This document shows positions 11,527-22,424 of a stretch of DNA of 64,000 bases, piece by piece (position 1 is the stretch's first letter; every line of letters starts with the position of its first letter). The position numbers and the translations under genes were made by a program. The notes beneath the pieces were generated by a model, which was given only the letters and a program-made list of their open reading frames with translations, did not search any database and had not been told where the DNA came from. The stretch spans positions 50,900,338 to 50,964,337 of the forward strand of contig NC_053398.1 of NCBI RefSeq assembly GCF_905171765.1. The letters are read 5' to 3'. Origin of the DNA: Bufo bufo (taxonomy: Eukaryota > Chordata > Amphibia > Anura > Bufonidae).

Positions 11527-11804
11527 GGCCTCATGCACACGGCCGTAGTTTTCCCTTCAATGGGGCCGCAAAAGATGCGGACAGCACTCCGTGTGGTGTG
11601 CGCATCCATTGCTCCGTTCCGTGGCCCCGCAAAAAAAATATAACATGTCCTATTCTTGTCCGCACTTTGCGGACAAGAATAGGCAGTTATATTAACGGCT
11701 GTCCGTGCCGTTCCGCAAATTGCGGAACGCGCATGGACGCCATCCGTGTTTTGCGGATGCGCGATTTGCAGACCGCAAAACACAACGGTCGTGTGCATGT
11801 AGCC
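11527..11804. mobile_element. Harbinger-type MITE
   Basis: The terminal inverted repeats are GGCCTCATGCACACGGCCG at the left and, reverse complemented, GGCTACATGCACACGACCG at the right. Inside are the CAATGGGGCCGCAAAAGATG and TTGTCCGCACTTTGCGGACA foldbacks typical of the group. The target-site duplication is not clean in this copy. Confidence 0.7.
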
Positions 11805-12174
11805 TTAAACATACTTTTACCACTCAGTATTGGATATTGGATCTTTTCCTCATTAAAGGGGTTCTCCGGGAATTAAGAAAATGAAAATATTAAAATATTA
11901 CTTTATGATAAATATATTCCCAAATACCTTTCATTAGTTACAATGGCTCGTTTATTCTAGGGAGCAATCATTAGTGGAAATAAAATGGCTGCCGTCCCAT
12001 TAGTGCACACAAAACATGTCCTAATCACACAGGAGGACAAGTTACTGTATTTTTCGCCCTATAAGACGCACCGGCCTATAAGACGCACCTAGGTTTTTGA
12101 GGAGGAAAATAAGAAAAAAAATGTTTTAACCAAAAGGTGTGCTTTTGGTGGGTTTTGAATTAATGGTGGTCTGT

Positions 12175-12425
12175 GCATGACACTATTATGGGAGATCTGT
12201 GGATGACAAACTGTCATGTGGGGGATCTGTGGATGGCACTGTTATGGGGGACCTGTGGATGGCACTGTTATGGGGCATCTGTGGATGGTACTGCTATGGG
12301 GTGGGGGATCTGTGGATGTCATTGTTATGGGGTGGGGGATCTATGGATGGCACTGTTATGGGGTGGGGGATCTGTGGATGACACTGCTATATGTCATCCA
12401 CAGATCCCCCTCATAACAGTGTCCC
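12175..12425. repeat. 26-30 bp minisatellite inside the nested element
   Basis: About eight copies of the unit GGATCTGTGGATGGCACTG plus TTATGGGG are present. Near 12385-12420 the sequence inverts to CATCCACAGATCCCCC, forming a hairpin end. The same unit and the same inverted ending occur at 28393-29095, and the reverse complement of a sister unit fills 23937-27025. Open frames here are repeat artefacts. Confidence 0.85.
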
Positions 12426-12451
12426 CCAATACACCGGCCCTCTGCTCACAG

Positions 12452-12798
12452 CAGTATTTATAAACATTAATCCTTATCCTGGTAATAAGTTTAACTGAAG
12501 CTGCGCTCTCCCCTGTTCCCCTGTATCAGTACAGCACTTACGAACACGCTTCCATAGCAGGCAGAGCGGACGGCAGCAGTAACGTCACTCACTGACGTTG
12601 CGCGTCTGCTCCGCCTGCTTCATTCATAAAGTGGGAGGAGCAGGCGCTCGACGTCAGTGAGTGACGTTACTGCTGCCGTCCGCTCTGCCTGCTATGGAAG
12701 CTTGTTCGCAAGTGCTGTACTGATACAGGGGAACAGGGGAGAGCGCAGCTTTAGTTAAACTTATTAACCGGATAAGGATTAATGTTTATAAATACTGT
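12452..12798. repeat. 347-bp palindrome within the nested element
   Basis: The arms AGTATTTATAAACATTAATC (12452) and GATTAATGTTTATAAATACT (12777) are exact mates. Pairing continues inward through GCGCTCTCCCCTG, TACAGCACTT and AGGCAGAGCGGACGGCAGCA to a centre near 12625. It is a long near-perfect hairpin former. Confidence 0.85.
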
Positions 12799-13560
12799 GG
12801 TGAGCGGCGGGGCCCGATGTAAGAGTACAGTGACTGCACCGGGCCCCGCCCCTAGTTCCGGACTCCAGCCCCTCCTCCCTCCCGGCTCATACATCGCAGT
12901 CTGCGATGTAAAATTGAAGCATTCGCCCCATAAGACGCAGGGGCATTTTCCCCCCACTTTTGGGGGAAAAAAGTGCGTCTTATGGGTCGCAAAATACGGT
13001 ACTTCATGACACTGAGCTAAAGAGCTGCCTCATCCTCCTCTCTGCTCTACTTGTCAGGGATAATGTTGCTGAATACAGTTTAATCTGATCTTCAGCTGAA
13101 TCTCTGTAGGAATAAAATTTGTGAGAAGACATGAAGTACAGAGAGGAGGTGGGGATGTGGCTGATGAGCTTTTGTGCAGTCTCCATTACCACTTGTGTGC
13201 AGTCTCCATTACCACAGCCACAGTCTTCCCTGTCCATCCTCCCTGTGCTAAATTCCACAGAGATTTGGCTAAAGTTATTATCTGCTGTATTCAGGATCAT
13301 AATCCCTGACCAGTAGGGCAGACAGGAGGCTGAGGCAGCTCTTTGGCTCAGTGTTGCGAAGTAATTTGTCCTTCTGTGTGATTAGGACAGGTTCTGTATG
13401 TACTAATAGGATGGTGGCCATTTTGTTACCCCTGATGATTGCTCCCCTTACAAAATGAGCCATTTTAAATAATGAAAGGTATTTGGGAATTTATTTATTA
13501 TAAAGTAATATTTAAGTATTTTCATTTTCTTAATTCCCGGAGAACCCCTTTAATTGACTA

Positions 13561-13859
13561 AGGGCTGTAATAGACAGGCAGATTGTCTGCCAGATGAATG
13601 TTAATGAGCGTTCATAGTAACGATGATCTGGCAGTGTAATACTGCCACACTCGTTCATCGGGCAATCCAAATCTTTCACCAGGTTTAAAGATCATCATTT
13701 GCAGGTAGCAGATCATGCTGTGTAATCACGATCTGCTGCTGGAGAATAATGATTCAGTATGGGGAGGAGTGATGGCATAACAATCGCTCCTCCCTACACT
13801 GCATGTAATAGCCTCCCTCTCAACAATCGCTTGCCTGATTTGGCTGTCTAATACAGCCT
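13561..13859. mobile_element. MITE with GGCTGTAATAGACAG ends
   Basis: The left end GGGCTGTAATAGACAGGC pairs with the right end, reverse complemented as AGGCTGTATTAGACAGCC. Internal foldbacks around CTGCCAGATGAATG and CGCTCCTCC.../GGAGGAGTGATG occur. A shorter relative with GGCTGTATTACACC ends lies at 50387-50535. The flanking TAA at the left (13558-13560) fits a TWA target, but the right side runs directly into the next TTAA element. Confidence 0.6.
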
Positions 13860-13863
13860 TTAA

Positions 13864-14248
13864 GAGGTTGTCTGGGTTCAGAACCGAGCCCGGATATTAC
13901 CTCTTCTTTACTCATTTACTATGTACAGGGTCTATTTGATTACTGCCTGTGTACTGGGCTTCTCACTATATCACTGCCCTAGACTGTTCTAGAGGTGAGT
14001 ACTAATAGTACCTGCCTCTAAAACAGCCTAGGGAAGCGTTATAGATCACCTATCTGTGCCGGTGACGTCACCGGGCTCACTGCTAGGCGGAAATCTCCAT
14101 CTAGCATAGTGAGGAGAAGCCCAGTACATCACCCGCAGTAAACAAATAGGCCTTGCCCTGTGCATTGGAGCAAGGAAATGCTAGGATGCTCCACTCATAC
14201 ATAGTAAATGAGTAAAGAAGAGGTGATATCCGGGCTCGGGCAACCCCT
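13864..14248. mobile_element. Palindromic TTAA-target MITE, 385 bp
   Basis: The left end AGAGGTTGTCTGGG and the right end CTCGGGCAACCCC are inverted mates. Arms pair through TTACTCATTTACTATGTA and AGAAGCCCAGTACA. TTAA lies at 13860-13863 and 14249-14252. Confidence 0.8.
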
Positions 14249-14585
14249 TTAAGTCTAATATTTTTTACTAATTTGTTTGATTTGGTCATCTTTTCTACTT
14301 TTAGGACTTGTGTGAAAAACTTGTGTAGTTTTAGGTCAAATTTAGGCAGAAATATTGAAAATTATGAACACTTCACAAACTTTCAGGCTCCACTGTATAC
14401 CCTGCTGCAGAAACCAAAATAAAGGGTGCACCACCTTGGCTGTGTGATCATTGACCAAGCACCACTCGTAGTTTATACATTGACAGTCTCCGCTCAATCG
14501 CACTATATGTTTCCTAGGTTTTCGTTTTCCGGTAGTGTAAAACCCTTCTGTCCAGTCCAAGTATCAGATTTTTATGTAAGTGATC

Positions 14586-16246
14586 TAGGGTAGTAAACGA
14601 TTATTTTAGAAATCGAGTATTCTATCGATTTATTTTTACGATTAATTGAGTATTCTAATAAGAAAAAATTAATTCATAGACTGTTTTCCTTTATAAAAAC
14701 CCATCAGACCCCCTACCATCAGTCCCCAACACCCTTCGTTCCCCCCGTCCTGTGTGATCAGCCCAAGTACTTCAGTTCCCCCTGTGCCATCAGCTCTCCC
14801 CCACCCCAGTGCCATCAGCTCTCCCCCACCCCAGAGCCTTCAGCTCTCCCCCACCCCAGAGCCTTCAGCTCTCCCCCACCCCAGAGCCTTCAGCTCTCCC
14901 CCACCCCAGTGCCTTCAGCTCTCCCACACCCCAGAGCCTTCAGCTCTCCCCCACCCCAGAGCCTTCAGCTCTCCCCCACCCCAGAGCCTTCAGCTCTCCC
15001 CCACCCCAGTGCCATCAGCTTCACTCCCCCAGTGCCTTCAGCTCTCCCCCACCCCAGAGCCTTCAGCTATTCCCCACCCCAGTGCCATCAGCTTCACTCC
15101 CCCACCCCAGAGCCTTCAGCTCTCCCCCACCCCAGTGCCATCAGCTTCACTCCCCCAGTGCCATCAGCTTCACTCCCCCAGAGCCTTCAGCTCTCCCCCA
15201 CCCCAGAGCCTTCAGCTATTCCCCACCCCAGTGCCATCAGCTCTCCCCCACCCCAGAGCCTTCAGCTCTCCTTCACCCCAGTGCCTTCAGCTCTCCCCCA
15301 CCCCAGAGCCTTCAGCTCTCCCCCACCCCAGAGCCTTCAGCTCTCCCCCACCCCAGTGCCTTCAGCTCTCCCCCACCCCAGAGCCTTCAGCTCTCCCCCA
15401 CCCCAGTGCCTTCAGCTCTCCCCCACCCCAGAGCCTTCAGCTCTCCCCCACCCCAGAGCCTTCAGCTCTCCCCCACCCCAGTGTCTTCAGCTTTTCCCCA
15501 CCCCAGTGCCATCAGCTTCACTCCCCCAGTGCCTTCAGCTCTCCCCCACCCCAGAGCCTTCAGCTCTCCCCCACCCCAGTGCCTTCAGCTCTCCCCCACC
15601 CCAGAGCCTTCAGCTCTCCCCCACCCCAGAGCCTTCAGCTCTCCCCCACCCCAGTGTCTTCAGCTTTTCCCCACCCCAGTGCCATCAGCTTCACTCCCCC
15701 AGTGCCTTCAGCTCTCCCCCACTCCAGAGCCATCAGCTCTCCCCCCTTGTGCCAGCAGCTCTTCCCCACTTGTGCCAGCAGCTCTCCTCCTCGTGCCAGC
15801 AGCTCTCCCCCCTTGTGTGAAATCATCTCCCCCCCTGCTTCTCCTGACACCCGGAGTGCACAGTGTCATTGGTTGCTATGACGCTGTGCACTCCTGGCGC
15901 CCGGCCTTAGTCGCACCAACTTACATTTCCAGCAGGGGAGCCTCCGACACTCCATCGTTCCGCGCTGCTCTGCGTCTGACGTCACACAGCGCGTCAGGTC
16001 ACGGCGTGCGCACGTCAGGAGGTCAGTGCAGCGCGGGACCATGGATGTGCTATGGAGTGTCCAGAGGCCCCCTGCTGGAAAGGTGAGTATTGCAGGCCAG
16101 CGGGAGACCATGGAGCGGGAGTAATAGCAAGCGCTTCACTCCCGCTCCGTGGTCACGTGACACAAACGATTCTTCGATGCAAAAAATTTGCATCGAGGAT
16201 TTTTTGTCGAATTACTCGATTTAATCGAGTAATTGTTTCAGCCCTA
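14586..16246. mobile_element. hAT-type non-autonomous element with minisatellite
   Basis: An exact 8-bp target duplication, AAGTGATC, stands at 14578-14585 and 16247-16254. The ends are TAGGGTAGTAAACGATTAT at the left and, reverse complemented, TAGGGCTGAAACAATTACTC at the right. Both continue into AT-rich sequence with ATCGA motifs. An 8-bp duplication and TAGGG/CAGGG ends are the hallmark of the hAT superfamily. There is no transposase. The centre is a 25-bp tandem array and a short GC-rich foldback (GCACAGTGTCATTGGTTGC and mate, about 15858-15890). Confidence 0.9.
14770..15825. repeat. 25-bp minisatellite inside the hAT element
   Basis: About 40 copies of CAGCTCTCCCCCACCCCAG plus AGCCTT or TGCCTT are present, with variants containing CTTCACTCC. 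The unit is 25 bases and lacks stop codons on the + strand, so all three + frames stay open for 300-425 codons. These frames read as one SALPHPRAFSSPPPQ-like peptide permuted between frames. They are not genes. Confidence 0.95.
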
Positions 16247-16254
16247 AAGTGATC

Positions 16255-17596
16255 AGACCTCCTATTCTATAATACTCCTGTAATAGGTTTATATACATTC
16301 ACAGTATACTTGGAATAATCCCGTCTGTTTTTTGTTTTTAAGGAAGGTAACGGCAGTATATTCTGCATTTAATATCTTGTGATGTACTGTGTTATTTCTA
16401 TGAAGAAAATCAATAATGCTGATTCTGAAATATGCATTCATTTTATGAGTCACTGAAATTCTGTTTGGTTTGGGCTTGTCTTCATATACACAGAGGGAGC
16501 ACAGGACATTGGATGCAAAGTGAGACACATGAAAGGACTTAGAGTGGTTGCCCGCTATATAATGGCTAGTAATAAACATTATTAAACTGATGACCAATAG
16601 TTTAATGTGAATAATTCATGGAGGGTCCTGTCCATCAGTGGCCTTCGTTCACTTACCTCGGGGATGGATTATCAACCATCACTTGTCTAAACTAGTTAAA
16701 AGCATTAGCCACTAGGTGGCGCTAAAGCATCATGCTGGTACTGGATTTCATTTTCTCAACCATACATTCTATAAAGTGTGTACAATGATTAAAACACAAC
16801 AGGTTAAATTATACTGTGTATGAAAATGAACGTTTTTATTCATTTTTATTTAATTGAATTCCTCTGTGGGCATTAAGAGAGCTTGTACTGTAGTTTGGTG
16901 AGTTTGTATGAGATCCATTCAGGATCATTGCGGCCTCATGCTTGTGAATGTGCATATTTCAGAGTCCTGACCAAGTTTTCACCTCCAGTAGAAGAAGAGA
17001 TAACCCCAACTAATACTGGGCCCCATAGAAGTTGCATGGTCTGCCGCTATGGTAGTTATGCCCCTGCCCAGTTGTTATCATGGGTGTGCCAGGACTGAAG
17101 TTCAAGGAAATGCTCCTAAAAGCAACATATAAGCAGCATATGGCTCTATACTACGGAACAGCAGGACTTTTCTGTGCCTCCAGACGTTGGGTACTTGGTA
17201 AATCTGTATTTATTCAAGATTTATTCAAACAGATGAGGTCAACAAGACTTTACAATGACTGGTGCACGCAGGCTGGATCAGAACAGACCAACCAGAGTTG
17301 TTACAAGTAATGTACCAGCAGGAGAAGCAGCCTTCCAAATCAATAAGCCATCATAGCTACAAATTGACTCAATGAGCCTGAAAATACTAAGCTGGAGACA
17401 CACAACAGAACAGAAGCAGACCAGGAAAAAAAGGCATGCCAAGGGCCAATAGACCATCTCATCAAGTCTTGTATCTTGGCTGAACTCCTGAAGGGCATCC
17501 AAGGCAACCAAAAAATGATGAAATCTATTAGGGTCTCCTTTATCTTCATAATTGCATCAATCCTCAATACTAACTTTGCTGGCCCAGGTTGTACCT
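16255..17596. other. Non-coding stretch without a recognised feature
   Basis: No domain-bearing frame, tandem array or paired terminal repeat was recognised. Short open frames are present on both strands but show no family motif. Confidence 0.4.
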
Positions 17597-18049
17597 TTAA
17601 CCACCTCAGCCCCCAGTGCTTAAACACCCTGAAAGACCAGGCCACTTTTTACACTTCTGACCTACACTACTTTCACCGTTTATTGCTCGGTCATGCAACT
17701 TACCACCCAAATGAATTTTACCTCCTTTTCTTCTCACTAATAGAGCTTTCATTTGGTGGTATTTCATTGCTGCTGACATTTTTACTTTTTTTGTTATTAA
17801 TTGAAATTTAACGATTTTTTTGCAAAAAAATGACATTTTTCACTTTCAGTTGTAAAATTTTGCAAAAAAAACTACATCCATATATAAATTTTGCTCAAAA
17901 TTTTTTGTTCTACATGTCTTTGATAAAAAAAAAATGTTTGGGTAAAAAAAAAATGCTTTGGGTAAAAGTTATAGCGTTTACAAACTATGGTACAAAAATG
18001 TGAATTTCCGCTTTTTGAAGCAGCTCTGACTTTCTGAGCACCTGTCATG

Positions 18050-20830
18050 TTTCCTGAGGTTCTACAATGCCCAGACAGTACAAACACCCCACAAATGACC
18101 CCATTTCGGAAAGTACACACCCTAAGGTATTCGCTGATGGGCATAGTGAGTTCATAGAACTTTTTATTTTTTGTCACAAGTTAGCGGAAAATGATGATTT
18201 TTATTTATTTATTTTTTTCTTACAAAGTCTCATATTCCACTAACTTGTGACAAAAAATAAAAACTTCTATGAACTCACTATGCCCATCAGCGAATACCTT
18301 GGGGTCTCTTCTTTCCAAAATGGGGTCACTTGTGGGTAGTTATACTGCCCTGGCATTCTAGGGGCCCAAATGTGTGGTAAGGAGTTTGAAATCAAATTCT
18401 GTAAAAAATGACGAGTGAAATCCGAAAGGTGCTCTTTGGAATATGGGCCCCTTTGCCCACCTAGGCTGCAAAAAAGTGTCACACATCTGGTATCTCTGTA
18501 TTCAGGAGAAGGGAGAAGTTGAGGAATGTGTTTTGGGGTGTCATTTTACATATACCGATGCTGGGTGAGATAAATATCTTGGTCAAATGCCAACTTTGTA
18601 TAAAAAAATGGGAAAAGTTGTCTTTTGCCAAGATATTTCTCTCACCCAGCATGGGTATATGTAAAATGACACCCCAAAACACATTCCCCAACTTCTCCCG
18701 AGTATGGAGATACCAGATGTGTGACACTTTTTTGCAGCCTAGGTGGGCAAAGGGGCCCATATTCCAAAGAGCACCTTTCGGATTTCACAGGTCATTTTTT
18801 ACAGAATTTGATTTCAAACTCCTTACCACACATTTGGGCCCCTAGAATGCCAGGGCAGTATAACTACCCCACAAGTGACCCCATTTTGGAAAGAAGACAC
18901 CCCAAGGTATTCCGTGAGGGGCATGGCAAGTTCCTAGAATTTTTTATTTTTTGTCACAAGTTAGTGGAAAATGATGATTTTTTTTTTTGATTTTTTTTTT
19001 CATACAAAGTCTCATATTCCACTAACTTGTGACAAAAAATAAAAACTTCCATGAACTAACTGCCCATCAGCGAATACCTTGGGGTCTCTTCTTTCCAAAA
19101 TGGGGTCACTTGTGGGGTAGTTATACTGCCCTGGCATTCTAGGGGCCCAAATGTGTGGTAAGGGGTTTGAAATCAAATTCTGTAAAAAATGACCTGTGAA
19201 ATCCGAAAGGTGCTCTTTGGAATATGGGCCCCTTTGCCCACCTAGGCTGCAAAAAAGTGTCACACATCTGGTATCTCCGTACTCGGGAGAAGTTGAGGAA
19301 TGTGTTTTGGGGTGTCTTTTTACATATACCCATGCTGGGTGAGATAAATATCTTGGTCAAATGCCAACTTTGTATAAAAAAATGGGAAAAGTTGTCTTTT
19401 GCCAAGATATTTCTCTCACCCAGCATGGGTATATGTAAAATGACACCCCAAAACACATTCCCCAACTTCTCCTGAGTACGGAGATACCAGATGTGTGACA
19501 CTTTTTTGCAGCCTAGGTGGGCAAAGGGGCCCATATTCCAAAGAGCACCTTTCGGATTTCACTGGTCATTTTTTACAGAATTTGATTTCAAACTCCTTAC
19601 CACACATTTAGGCCCCTAGAATGCCAGGGCAGTATAACTACCCCACAAGTGACCCCATTTTAGAAAGAAGAGACCCCAAGGTATTCGCTGATGGGCATAG
19701 TGAGTTCATGGAAGTTTTTATTTTTTGTCACAAGTTAGTGGAATATGAGACTTTGTATGAAAAAAAAAAAAAAAAAAAAATCAGCATTTTCCACTAACTT
19801 GTGACAAAAAATAAAAATTTCTAGGAACTCGCCATGCCCCTCACGGAATACCTTGGGGTGTCTTCTTTCCAAAATGGGGTCACTTGTGGGGTAGTTATAC
19901 TGCCCTGGCATTTTCCAGGGGCCCTAATGTGTGGTAAGTAGGTAAATGACCTGTGAAATCCTAAAGGTGCTCTTTGGAATATGGGCCCCTTTGCCCACCT
20001 AGGCTGCAAAAAGTGTCACACATGGGGTATCGCCGTATTTAGGAGAAGTTGGGGAATGTGTTTTGGGGTGTCATTTTACATATACCCATGCTGGGTGAGA
20101 GAAATATCTTGGCAAAAGACAACTTTTCCCATTTTTTTATACAAAGTTGGCATTTGACCAAGATATTTCTCTCACCCAGCATGGGTATATGTAAAATGAC
20201 ACCCCAAAACACATTCCCCAACTTCTCCTGAGTACGGCGATACCAGATGTGTGACACTTTTTTGCAGCCTAGATGCGCAAAGGTGCCCAAAGTCCTTTTA
20301 GGAGGGCATTTTTAGACATTTGGATACCAGACTTCTTCTCACGCTTTGGGGCCCCTAGAATGCCAGGGCAGTATAAATACCCCACATGTGACCCCATTTT
20401 GGAAAGAAGACACCCCAAGATATTCAATGAGGGGCATGGCGAGTTCATAAAAAAAATTTTTTTTTTGGCACAAGTTAGCGGAAATTGATATTTTTAATTT
20501 TTTTCTCACAAAGTCTCCCGTTCCGCTAACTTGGGACAAAAATTTCAATCTTTCATGGACTCAATATGCCCCTCACGGAATACCTGGGGGTGTCTTCTTT
20601 CCGAAATGGGGTCACATGTGGGGTATTTATACTGCCCTGGTATTCTAGGGGCCCTAAAGCGTGAGAAGAAGTCTGGAATATAAATGTCTAAAAAAATTTA
20701 CGCATTTGGATTCCGTGAGGGGTATGGTGAGTTCATGCGAGATTTTATTTTTTGACACAAGTTAGTGGAATATGAGACTTTGTAAGAAAAAAAAAATAAT
20801 TCCGCTAACTTGGGCCAAAAAAATGTCTGA
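18050..20830. repeat. Alternating inverted array, arms of about 190 bp
   Basis: Symmetry centres of two kinds alternate. One kind lies between CACAAGTTAGTGG and CCACTAACTTGTG (about 18205, 18990, 19766, 20497 and 20785). The other lies between GCTGGGTGAGA and TCTCACCCAGC (about 18604, 19380 and 20135). Neighbouring centres are 290-400 bases apart. The arm between them repeats in alternating orientation, with landmarks such as CCCAAATGTGTGGTAAGGAG and CTAGGCTGCAAAAAAGTGTC. The last arms, near 20300-20830, are more diverged. Confidence 0.9.
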
Positions 20831-22015
20831 ATGGAGCCTTACAGAGGGGTGATCAATGACAGGGGGGTGATCAATGACAGGGGGGGTGATCAATGACAGG
20901 GGGGTGATCAATGACAGGGGGGTGATCAGGGAGTCTATATGGGGTGATAACCACAGTCATTGATCACGCCCCTGTAAGGCTTCATTCAGACGTCCGTATG
21001 CGTTTTGCGGATCCGATCCATCTATCAGTGCATCCGTAAAAATCATGCGGACATCTGAATGGAGCTTTACAGGGGGGTAATCAATGACAGGGGGGTGATC
21101 AGGGAGTCTATATGGGGTGATAACCACAGTCATTGATCATGCCCCTGTAAGGCTTCATTCAGACGTCCGGATGCGTTTTGCGGATCCGATCCATCTATCA
21201 GTGGATCCGTAAAAATCATGCGGACGTCTGAATGGAGCTTTACAGGGGGGTAATCAATGACAGGGGTGTAATCAATGACAGGGGGGTGATCAGGGAGTCT
21301 ATATGGGGTGATAACCACAGTCATTGATCATGCCCCTGTAAGGTTTCATTCAGACGTCCGGATGCGTTTTGCGGATCCGATCCATCTATCAGTGCATCCG
21401 TAAAAATCATGCGGACATCTGAATGGAGCTTTACAGGGGGGTGATCAGGGAGTCTATATGGGGTGATAACCACAGTCATTGATCACGCCCCTGTAAGGCT
21501 TCATTCAGACGTCCGGATGCGTTTTGCGGATCCGATCCATCTATCAGTGGATCCGTAAAAATCATGCGGACGTCTGAATGGAGCTTTACAGGGGGGTAAT
21601 CAATGACAGGGGTGTAATCAATGACAGGGGGGTGATCAGGGAGTCTATATGGGGTGATAACCACAGTCATTGATCATGCCCCTGTAAGGTTTCATTCAGA
21701 CGTCCGGATGCGTTTTGCGGATCCGATCCATCTATCAGTGCATCCGTAAAAATCATGCGGACATCTGAATGGAGCTTTACAGGGGTGTAATCAATGACAG
21801 GGGGGTGATCAGGGAGTCTATATGGGGTGATAACCACAGTCATTGATCATGCCCCTGTAAGGTTTCATTCAGACGTCCGGATGCGTTTTGCGGATCCGAT
21901 CCATCTATCAGTGGATCCGTAAAAATCATGCGGACGTCTTATGGAGCTTTACAGGGGGTTGATCATTGACAGGGGGGTAATCAATGACAGGGGGGTGATC
22001 AGGGAGTCTATATGG
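20830..22015. repeat. Higher-order tandem repeat of 155, 173 and 191 bp
   Basis: Six copies of a block start at TAAGGCTTCATTCAGACG or its TAAGGTTTC variant, at 20975, 21148, 21339, 21494, 21685 and 21858. Spacings are 173, 191, 155, 191 and 173. They fit 155 plus 18 per extra GGGGTAATCAATGACAGG sub-unit. Each block holds a 95-bp foldback whose ends resemble the CATTCACAC MITE group. Two - strand frames (21130-21324 and 21476-21670) are almost identical only because of this repetition. Confidence 0.9.
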
Positions 22016-22089
22016 GGTGATCAGGGGCTAATAAGGGGTTAATAAGTGACGGGGGGGGGGGTGTAGTGTAGTGTAGTGGTGCTTGGTGG

Positions 22090-22375
22090 GACTTTACTGA
22101 GCTACCTGTGTCCTCTGGTGGTCGATCCAAACAAAGGGGACCACCAGAGGACCAGGTAGCAGGTATATTAGACGCTGTTATCAAAACAGCGTCTAATATA
22201 CCTGTTAGGGGTTAAAAAAAACACATCTCCAGCCTGCCAGCGAACGATCGCCGCTGGCAGGCTGGAGATCAACTCTCTTACCTTCCGTTCCTGTGAGCGC
22301 GCGCGCCTGTGTGCGCGCGTTCACAGGAAATCTCGCGTCTCGCGAGATGACGCATATATGCGTGACTGTGCGCAG
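22090..22375. repeat. Cluster of perfect hairpins at the element's right end
   Basis: Successive foldbacks occur. CCTCTGGTGGTC pairs with GACCACCAGAGG (about 22113-22150). AGGTATATTAGACGCTGTT pairs with AACAGCGTCTAATATACCT (22162-22204). ATCTCCAGCCTGCCAGCG pairs with CGCTGGCAGGCTGGAGAT (22226-22270). CCTGTGAGCGCGCGC pairs loosely with GCGCGCGTTCACAGG (about 22290-22328). They lie just inside the terminus, as subterminal structures of DNA transposons often do. Confidence 0.8.
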
Positions 22376-22424
22376 GGCTGCCACCTCCGGAACGCGATCC
22401 TGCGTTAGGCGGTCCGGAGGTTAA

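Larger units (their letters stand above)
12045..12999. mobile_element. Nested VNTR-bearing DNA transposon, TA target
   Basis: The terminal inverted repeats are CTGTATTTTTCGCCCTATAA at the left and, reverse complemented, CCGTATTTTGCGACCCATAA at the right. Both run into AGACGCAC. It is flanked by TA (12043-12044 and 13000-13001). The uninterrupted mate arm of the surrounding element near 13355-13370 shows a single GTAA at the matching place, which supports a 2-bp TA duplication. Inside are a minisatellite and a 347-bp palindrome. Termini of the GTATTTTTC...ATAAGACGCAC kind are widespread in animal genomes. The superfamily is not asserted. Confidence 0.8.
11857..13549. mobile_element. TTAA-target palindromic element with nested insertion
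   Basis: The ends GGGGTTCTCCGGGAATTAAG and the inverse at 13529-13549 are perfect mates. TTAA is present at 11853-11856 and 13550-13553. Arms of about 190 bases pair on the left (11857-12044), and the mate arm is near 13365-13549. A separate 955-bp element (12045-12999) interrupts the left arm. Without it the element would be about 740 bp. No coding sequence was found. Confidence 0.85.
17601..22420. mobile_element. 4.8 kb TTAA-flanked element of inverted arms
   Basis: TTAA lies at 17597-17600 and 22421-22424. The left end starts CCACCTCAGCCCCC and the right end, reverse complemented, CCTCCGGACCGCC. The inverted repeat is short and imperfect, so the assignment rests on the TTAA pair and on the style of the ends. 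The interior falls into three parts: alternating inverted arms (18050-20830), a higher-order repeat (20830-22015) and a group of hairpins (22090-22370). No transposase is seen. It could also be two TTAA elements fused by deletion. Confidence 0.6.

Noticed and set aside
14754..16086. Three overlapping + strand frames of 303, 375 and 425 codons, proline-rich
   Set aside because: All are produced by a 25-base stop-free tandem unit inside a hAT element. The peptide is the same in all frames, and no start or splice context supports a gene.
18267..20548. Repeated 60-131 codon frames on both strands reading PRMPGQYNYP or MGPFAHLGCKKVS
   Set aside because: They are readings of the inverted arms of the alternating array. 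The same peptide on both strands follows from the palindromic layout.
21130..21670. Two near-identical 64-codon - strand frames as a duplicated small gene
   Set aside because: They lie exactly on the higher-order repeat, whose 346-base double period explains their similarity.
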